NCBI RefSeq assembly: GCF_022376445.1
Contig: NW_025955138.1
Coordinates: 16,189-80,188 of the forward strand
Direction of reading: 5' to 3'
DNA length: 64,000 nt
Source of the DNA: Fomitopsis serialis
Taxonomy: Eukaryota > Basidiomycota > Agaricomycetes > Polyporales > Fomitopsidaceae
The notes under the pieces were generated by a model. The model was given only the letters and a program-made list of their open reading frames with translations, had not been told where the DNA came from and searched no databases. Within the stretch, counting starts at the first letter, position 1. Every line of letters begins with the position of its first letter. The position numbers and the translations under genes are program-made. Of this stretch, positions 57,725 to 64,000 are shown one piece after another.

Positions 57725-60230
57725 ATGAGGTCAAGACGAGCACCCTTCGTTCCTCTCAGTGACCCTGATGAACGGACGTGTCCAGCCTGTGACCGAGAAT
57801 TTGATACGTCACAGGGCTTAATGGCTCACCTATCGACAGCGAAGTCTTGCCTGTGGTATAGGAAGGGCAAGAATAAGGACCTCTGGTCCAATCTTCCGAA
57901 CGTTGAGGAGCGAATGGTTGAGGAACAGGCTCTGTCCAGTGCCGAAGACATGGAGGTCGACCCGCAGGAGAATATCTGGGACGCGTTGGAGAACAGAGAC
58001 CTGTTCAGGTTTGTTCTACCTGACGCCGGAACACAACCCGCAACACAGGATGAGAACCAGGCTTCGTCCTCTACGCACCCAGCTGTTCTGCCCGATCCGC
58101 GAGTCGTTCAAGCTCCAGCATTGGACGACGATGAGGACGACAGGGTTGAAGAAGAGGACTCTCTTGCGGGAAAGGTCATCCGAATGGACGCCACCATTGT
58201 ACAGACATGGAAAGCATTCTTCACGGACGATCTAGAAGACGACACATCGGACACGGACCAAATGGAGGTGGACAGCGAGGATGGCAGGCCGAGAGGGAGG
58301 GATAGGAGCGAGGTGTGGAAGCCTTTTGCCTCAGAGCTGGACTGGAGGGTGGCCATGTGGGTTGTTCGTGAGGACGTAGGGCAGAAGTCTATTAACAGAT
58401 TTCTCTCAATACCAGGAGTAAGTCTCCGCTGCGTCATATCTGTGCACTTCTATTCTGAAAGGCTGTCTATAGGTTGTAGAAAAGCTGGGACTGACCTTCA
58501 AGGATGTACGGGAGCTTTTGCTGAAGGTTGACGATATCCCGGACAGGGCTGCGTGGAAGACAGCTTCGTTGAGCTTTCCCGATCGACCAGACGAGATTCA
58601 CCTTGTACGCTACCGTGACATCTTGCAGGCCATCAAGGCCCTCCTCGGTAATCCTACTTACGCCAAACATATCGTATACCGTCCAAGACAAGTGTTCTCG
58701 GATCGTTCAAAGCAGAAGAGAGTCTACACGGAGATGTGGACCGGCCTGTGGTGGAACTCAGTGCAGGCACGTACAAAGTGCGGTCAATTAGGAAGGGCTC
58801 CTGACTTACATGTTGTGTTGCAGCAACTACTACCTGAGGGCGCGGCGGTGGCCCCTGTGATTATCTCTACAGACAAGACCCAGCTTACGCAGTTCTCAGG
58901 CAACAAGACCGCATATCCAGTTTATCTCACCCTTGGCAACATTCCCTGTTCTATCCGCCGCAAACCATCTCAACACGCGTGTATCCTGCTTGGGTCCCTC
59001 CCGGTCTCCAAGATAGCAGGAGAGAAGATGACGAAGAGAGAACGAAAGGCACGGTCCCAGAGGCTCTTCCACGAGGCTATGAGAATCATTCTCAAGCCTC
59101 TGATTCAAGCTGGCGTGGAGGGGATTGAAGCCACGGGAGGAGACGGCGCTGTCCGGCGGGTCCATCCCATCCTCGCAGCATATGTTGCCGACTACCCAGA
59201 GCAATGCCTTGTGGCGTGCTCCAAGTACGGGACGTGTCCCAAATGCCAGTGTCCTGCTGACAAATTGGAGGAACCTGTCTCGGGTGAGCCTCGTACTCCT
59301 CACATGACGGAGAGCATCATCCGGGATGCCTCCAGGGTGGGGCTCAGCGACGCCGCCTGCGAGGCCCTGTGTATGCAACAGGACGTCTCTGGCGCCGTGA
59401 AGAAGCCGTTTTGGGCGGACTTGCCCTACACAGACATTCACCTCTCCATCACGCCGGATGTTCTACATCAGCTCTACCAAGGCGTATTCAAGCATCTGGT
59501 TTCCTGGTGCCAGGATCTTCTCGGTCCAAATGAACTGGACAGGCGAATGCGCTCGATGCCACCGGCATTCAGTGTTCGTCATTTCAAGCACGGCATTTCG
59601 TCACTGTCGCAGATAACCGGCACGGAAAGGAAGGGTATGGCTCGTATCCTACTTGGTTGTCTCATCGGCAAAATCCCGAAGCGGCTCCTCATCTGCTTCC
59701 GATCTCTACTCGACTTCATTTACCTCGCCCAGTACCCCACTCACGATAACGACACTCTAGGGTACATGAGCGACGCACTCAAAACATTTCATGGGCACAA
59801 GGACGTCCTGGTAGAACTGGGGATTCGGGAGCATCTGAACATCCCCAAATTCCACTCCCTACTCCACTATGTCGACTCCATCCGCCTCTTCGGCACCACA
59901 GACAACTACAATACCGAGATGTTCGAGTGTCTTCATATTGATTTTGCCAAGGACGCCTGGCGGGCCTCGAACCACCGCGACGAATTTCCGCAAATGACGA
60001 GGTGGATATCCAGACGCAAGAAGATGATGCTCTACGAGGTCTTTCAAAATGAGCGTCAGGCCACCGGGGAGCTGGAGAACAATGAAGAGGATAGGGAAAG
60101 CCACATCGACGAGTTGGAAGAGCGTGAAGCCCGTCCAGAAGAGGTCTCGGATGCCGACCGTAACATCCGAATCGCGAAGTACGTGCCCGCGCCTCAGCAG
60201 CATCTGTTGAGCAGACTTGGTCACACGTAG
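57725..60230 (+). CDS. Plavaka-type transposase, copy 2 (best preserved, C-terminus truncated)
   Basis: ATG 57725. Introns: 58418-58472 (GTAAGT...CTATAG) and 58767-58823, the latter with an unusual GC donor (GCACGT...TTGCAG), 57 nt and in frame. Otherwise the frame is open to 60230. Domains: C2H2-like finger near residue 18 (CPACDREFDTSQGLMAHL); acidic linker; LDWRVAMWVVREDVGQKS; MWTGLWWNSVQ; then the core with IISTDKTQLTQFSGNK, VADYPEQCLVACSKYGTC, PFWADLPYTDIH, DVLHQLYQGVFKHLVSW and FGTTDNYNTEMFECLHIDF. Copy 1 continues about 200 residues beyond PAPQQHL, whereas copy 2 ends 9 residues later (SRLGHT), so the C-terminal region is lost. It stands head to head with gene B. No nonsense or frameshift is seen before the truncation. 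Confidence 0.87.
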
Positions 60231-60298
60231 TGGACCGCACTCTAACTTACCTGCTTGAAGGTGTTGCTGTTAAGCTTGAGGCACACAAGTAGTTCCGG
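60231..60298. other. Junction between Plavaka 2 and Copia 3
   Basis: Not alignable to the end of Plavaka copy 1 and not recognisable as LTR. It may be debris from an older insertion that truncated the transposase. Confidence 0.4.
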
Positions 60299-60489
60299 TG
60301 TTGGAAGTACTGGAGGGAGAGCTACGCTACTGGTGGGTCTTATATACATCTGAGAGACGCTGACTAATACTACTGTATAGTCCATTCCCACGCATGACTT
60401 GCTTTATGCGGTAAGTGCAGATCTAGCACGTGCAGTGCGATCCGGCCCGTGGAACCCGGCGGCCCGGTGGGCGCCTATATGGTTCAACA
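60299..60489 (-). repeat. 3' LTR of Copia 3 (about 191 bp)
   Basis: In element orientation it starts TGTTGAACC directly after the purine tract AGCAAGGGGGAG; on the plus strand the other end is TGTTGGAAG. The outer limit is inferred from TG...CA ends and cannot be checked against a 5' LTR. Confidence 0.6.
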
Positions 60490-60502
60490 CTCCCCCTTGC
60501 TA
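60490..60502 (-). promoter_or_regulatory. Polypurine tract of Copia 3
   Basis: AGCAAGGGGGAG on the minus strand abuts the 3' LTR. It primes plus-strand DNA synthesis. Confidence 0.75.
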
Positions 60503-60561
60503 AGTACGTCCCTGACATACGAAGCATATCCTGGCGCCATGGGCTGCCGTCCGTGGTTGCT

Positions 60562-63500
60562 CTAGGACTCTTCATCGTAGAATCGAAGTCCGAGCATGCC
60601 TCTGAACTTTTGGAACTTGACACGGCCCAAGTTCTTGATGAAGAGGTCTGCCGGATTATCGTCAGTGCCAATGAAGAAGACTTCGACCTGTCGTTCTTCA
60701 ATTAGCTCCCTGATATAATGATAGCGTATGTCGATGTGTTTCGACCGCCTCTCAGTTACAGGGTTGGAGCCGATGAATATCGCTCCTTGATTATCCGAGC
60801 AGATAGGTAGTGGGCCAAGTGGATATCCAATCTCCGTGAGGAGCATTTTAATCCATACGACTTGGCGGCTGCAGTCGCTGAGCGACATGTATTCAGCCTC
60901 AGTTGAAGACAGTGCTACCGTCTTTTGCCGTTGAGACAGCCAACTGAACACTCCACTAGCTAACTTCATAAAGTAGCCACTCTGGGACCTCCGCATCTCC
61001 GGGTCGTTAGCCCAGTCGGAGTCTGTGCACGCCGAGACACCTTGTCCAGATTTGCCGCTGTATACAAGCGCATAGGACTTAGTTCCAATTAGATAGCGGC
61101 AGATATACAGCGCTTTATCCAAGTGGTCCTGTGACGGATTCGCAGCATGTTGCGCGAGTTTTGTCACGGCGAAACAGATGTCAGGGCGAGTTCCAAGCAT
61201 GATATATAGCAAGGAGCCAATGACAGTCTGATACCGACTTCGAAGTGCAGGGTCAACCGTGCCGGTGTAAGGCTCAGGTTTGTAGCCCGCAGGGAGTGGA
61301 GTAGGCGCAGATTTAGCATTCTGCATGCCACAGCGCTCAAGCACCTTCTCAAGGTAGGCAGTTTGGTCGAGATGAATCTCGTCGCCTTTCCGAGTAATGC
61401 TCATTCGCAGGAATTCCTTGACATCGCCAAGGTCACGACACTCCCACTTCTTCATGAAGCGGTTCTTTAGAGCGGCCACTAGGGCCTTGTCTTTTCCGCA
61501 GAAAAGGGCATCATCCACATAGACAATGATGAGGACAAACCTCCCATCTTTTGTCTTGTAGATGAATATTCCGGCATCGGATACAAGGCGTACACAGCCA
61601 AGTTCCTTGAGGGACTCATTGAGGGTGCGCCACCACGCAAGCCCCGCCTGTTTAAGTCCATAGAGAGCACGCAGTAGCCGGAGGACTCTGTGCTCTTGGC
61701 CTGGGACTTTAAAGCCGTCAGGTTGCTCCATGTAAATCTCCTCGTCGAGTTTACCATAGAGGTACGCATTACGGACATCAAGTCCGGAGATGTGCATGCC
61801 CTCGAGCGCAGCTAGCGCGAGTATTAGGCGCACGGTCTCAAAGCGTACGACGGGAGAGAAGACCTGATCATAGTCAAGGCCTTCAATCTGGGAGTAGCCT
61901 TTTGCGACTAGTCTAGCCTTTTTACGACCGTCAGTTTTGACGTCGAAGACCCAGCGGTTTTTGGTAACCCTACGTCCCTTAGGACGGTCTACCAACTCGT
62001 AGACGTTGCGTTTGCGTAGGGCCTCTAGCTCCTCGCGACACGCTAGTCTCCACTTCTCTTGCTCCTCTTTGGGTAGCTTGAGAATATCGCGGTATGTCCA
62101 TTCACGTGGATTGGATACTGGAGAATCATGTTCAACAGATGGTATTGCGCATGAAAGCAGCATGTTGACCATTCCTACTCCCCCTTCCCGGCATAGTCGT
62201 GCCATGAGTAACTCCTCGACTTCGTCGTCTGAGCCCGAGGCAGATCCAGAAGGTTGGTCTGACTGTGGTTCTGGTGCGCTAGGTCCGGGAACCTGTTGCT
62301 GCGACCCTGATTGAGGGTTAGGGCGGGCGCTACCCGACCCTTCTCCGACAATCTTTTTCCACTGCCCCTTCTTTTCAATCTCTTTGTACTGGTCTACGGG
62401 ATTGCGATTTTCTCCGTAGACGTTCCCTGGGCGAGTTACATGCTTCCGCTGACGACCTGATTTCCGCTGCCCTTGAGGCGCAGGAATTCCCGAAGGTTGT
62501 GGCGGCGGAACTGGACTGGGCGCCTTTGGCTGCTCCTGAGCATCGTCACGCTCATCGTCCGTTCCCTTTGGAAGGTGGTAGGGACGAGAGATATCCTCAT
62601 CGTCTGAATCCTCCTGAGAAGTGGGTTGGTGACCTGCTTTGTGGTCATGTTTTGGCGCGCTTTGCAGCCTAGTATTACCCCGCCGCTTCATGCTGGGGCA
62701 TTTGGGGAACATACTCTCGTCGAACAACGCATGTGACGATGTATAGAGCACATTATTTGGTGCACGCATGAACAAGTCACCGTGACCTCCGGGGGCGACA
62801 CCGAGGTATGTCATTAACTCTGACTTTCTAGACAGAGTGTTTTTGCGCACGTCCTTGGGGATAAAGACGTATGCGCCGCACCCGAATACTCGTAGGTGCC
62901 TAATGGCGGGAGCCTCGCCATTCAACATCTCATATGGTGTCAGCCATTTGAGGCGACGAGATGGTGTTCTGTTGTACACATGGACAGCGTGGTTCACCGC
63001 AAATTCCCACCAGGATTCGGGTAGACACGCTTCAAGGCGCATAGCCTGAGCTTTGTCCATTATCGTCCTGTTGAGCCGCTCAGCTCTGCCATTCTCCTGA
63101 GGAGTGTGCGGCGAGCTTTGCAAGATCTTGATGCCCTCGTCTTTCAGCATCTTGTCAAACACGTCAGACTTGTATTCTCCCCCAGCATCCGACATCCATC
63201 CTTTGACTTTCTTGCCATATTGGGTTTTAACCGTGGCAAGAAATTGGCGCGTAGACGAAATCACAGCACTTTTGGTGCGCAGATTCACGGTCCAGGCGTG
63301 GGACGTGTAGTCATCATAGTACAGTATGTAGTACCTGTACTTATGGTAGGAGTCAAGTGGGAACGACTTCACATCACTGTGAATGAGCTCGAAGGGCTCT
63401 GTCGCTCGCTTTGTGGATGGCGGGAAAGCCTTGTTGGGCATTTTCCCTTCTGCACATCCAGGGCACACAGGATCCTCCGTAGGGAACTCAACCCTGAGAG

Positions 63501-63912
63501 GGAAACCATCGGTGTGTTTTTCAGCCTTCCGAAGAACATCCTTTGAGGGATGCCCAAAACGGCGGTGCATAGTTTCATAGTCTACAGTGTAGACCGTATT
63601 GTGGATACTTTGTGCATCTTCCCCAGAAGCTGCAGCATAAATCCCAAAAATAGAGCCACCTGGGTTCAGCGGTTTAAACACATATAGTGGATCCCACGAT
63701 CCCGGCTCATAGAGGTCGATGTGCTGCGAACCACCGCGCACAGTCATGCCTTCTTTGAGGAAAGTCCCCATGGACAACAACCGTTGATGCAGACCTTGGA
63801 AATAATAGACGGGGTGTAGACGAGTTGTAATCATCTCACCGTCTCCACCCAAGAAATTGATGAAGACGGTCCCGCGCTTCGTGCAGCGGGCCGTGCCATT
63901 CGCGGTCTGCAC
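60562..63912 (-). CDS. pol: Copia 3 polyprotein: integrase, reverse transcriptase, RNase H (1116 aa open frame)
   Basis: Pre-integrase zinc domain (TMHRRFGHPSKDVL ... CPGCAEGK) near residues 110-155. Integrase core with HSDVKSFPLD, SDAGGEYKSD and TPQENGRAERLN (D, D, E) at about 170-290. Then a Pro/Ser/Gln-rich linker. Reverse transcriptase from NRWVFDVKTDGRKKARLVAK through DVRNAYLYGKLDEEIYM to IVYVDDALFCG (catalytic DD). RNase H with CTDSDWANDPEMRRSQSG, SSTEAEYMSLSDCSRQ and SKHIDIRYHYIRELI. The open frame has no stop over 3.35 kb. Upstream, the protease motif WMLDSGASMHF at 63960-64000 lies in another frame, separated by a one-base insertion near 63940 (stop TGA shortly after DFTE), so gag-protease and pol are not contiguous here. 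The first ATG-type start of this frame is an inference; the true protein probably begins upstream. Confidence 0.9.
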   Translation of the reverse strand: MQTANGTARCTKRGTVFINFLGGDGEMITTRLHPVYYFQGLHQRLLSMGTFLKEGMTVRGGSQHIDLYEPGSWDPLYVFKPLNPGGSIFGIYAAASGEDAQSIHNTVYTVDYETMHRRFGHPSKDVLRKAEKHTDGFPLRVEFPTEDPVCPGCAEGKMPNKAFPPSTKRATEPFELIHSDVKSFPLDSYHKYRYYILYYDDYTSHAWTVNLRTKSAVISSTRQFLATVKTQYGKKVKGWMSDAGGEYKSDVFDKMLKDEGIKILQSSPHTPQENGRAERLNRTIMDKAQAMRLEACLPESWWEFAVNHAVHVYNRTPSRRLKWLTPYEMLNGEAPAIRHLRVFGCGAYVFIPKDVRKNTLSRKSELMTYLGVAPGGHGDLFMRAPNNVLYTSSHALFDESMFPKCPSMKRRGNTRLQSAPKHDHKAGHQPTSQEDSDDEDISRPYHLPKGTDDERDDAQEQPKAPSPVPPPQPSGIPAPQGQRKSGRQRKHVTRPGNVYGENRNPVDQYKEIEKKGQWKKIVGEGSGSARPNPQSGSQQQVPGPSAPEPQSDQPSGSASGSDDEVEELLMARLCREGGVGMVNMLLSCAIPSVEHDSPVSNPREWTYRDILKLPKEEQEKWRLACREELEALRKRNVYELVDRPKGRRVTKNRWVFDVKTDGRKKARLVAKGYSQIEGLDYDQVFSPVVRFETVRLILALAALEGMHISGLDVRNAYLYGKLDEEIYMEQPDGFKVPGQEHRVLRLLRALYGLKQAGLAWWRTLNESLKELGCVRLVSDAGIFIYKTKDGRFVLIIVYVDDALFCGKDKALVAALKNRFMKKWECRDLGDVKEFLRMSITRKGDEIHLDQTAYLEKVLERCGMQNAKSAPTPLPAGYKPEPYTGTVDPALRSRYQTVIGSLLYIMLGTRPDICFAVTKLAQHAANPSQDHLDKALYICRYLIGTKSYALVYSGKSGQGVSACTDSDWANDPEMRRSQSGYFMKLASGVFSWLSQRQKTVALSSTEAEYMSLSDCSRQVVWIKMLLTEIGYPLGPLPICSDNQGAIFIGSNPVTERRSKHIDIRYHYIRELIEERQVEVFFIGTDDNPADLFIKNLGRVKFQKFRGMLGLRFYDEES

Positions 63913-64000
63913 CAGGATAGGTTCGCTGAGATCCTCAAACCTCAGTGAAGTCGCTCATCCGGTTGGTAAAGTGCATTGAAGCACCAGAGTCCAACATCCA

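Larger units (their letters stand above)
60299..64000 (-). mobile_element. Copia LTR retrotransposon 3 (3' part, cut by window edge)
   Basis: Reads leftward from the window edge: protease active site (63960-64000), pre-integrase, integrase, reverse transcriptase and RNase H in one long ORF (63912-60562), polypurine tract (60490-60502), then a short 3' LTR (60299-60489). It belongs to a different family from Copia 1 by LTR sequence. Confidence 0.88.

Overview
The window looks like a transposon graveyard from a filamentous basidiomycete fungus, probably an agaricomycete. I infer this from dense 45-70 nt GT-AG introns, Plavaka-type zinc-finger transposases, a chromodomain Gypsy element, basidiomycete Harbinger and Tc1/mariner relatives, a DUF6532-like gene and a fungal TET/JBP-like dioxygenase. 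I see no ordinary housekeeping gene, rRNA, tRNA or CRISPR array.

Layout. 1-2524: 5' half of a Copia retrotransposon (minus strand) with a 501-bp LTR. 4839-8146: a TA-flanked Tc1/mariner-like element with 36-bp TIRs and a decayed transposase. 8360-12543: a broken PIF/Harbinger transposase split by a 1.93-kb hAT-like element with an exact 8-bp target duplication. 12544-20198: mostly non-coding repeats, including a stretch of nearly 1.9 kb with no CpG, and an element with about 330-bp degenerate inverted repeats. 20199-30190: gene A (minus), Plavaka copy 1 (plus), an intact unknown gene F (plus) and Plavaka copy 3 (minus). 30197-37775: a complete Gypsy chromovirus with near-identical LTRs, a textbook -1 frameshift signal between gag and pol, and an extra antisense spliced gene. 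39774-42248: a Harbinger tail cut by a second, internally deleted Copia. 42972-50214: three co-directional minus-strand genes (DUF6532-like, TET/JBP-like oxygenase, unknown gene E). 50640-54600: GC-rich low-complexity DNA whose strand skew flips. 55178-60230: gene B (minus) head to head with Plavaka copy 2 (plus). 60299-64000: 3' part of a third Copia with an intact 1116-residue pol frame.

The most interesting pattern is that genes A and B are five-exon paralogues sharing all four intron positions and phases. Each stands head to head with a Plavaka transposase across a spacer holding the same 22-nt TATA-type box about 520 nt before the transposase ATG. This suggests a two-gene Plavaka transposon with an undescribed partner protein. 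Second is the TET/JBP-like oxygenase with gene E starting just upstream. Its presence beside severely CpG-depleted repeats fits a genome where cytosine methylation acts on transposons.

All protein names rest on reading motifs by eye. Exon boundaries come from splice sites and phase checks, and no database search was run.
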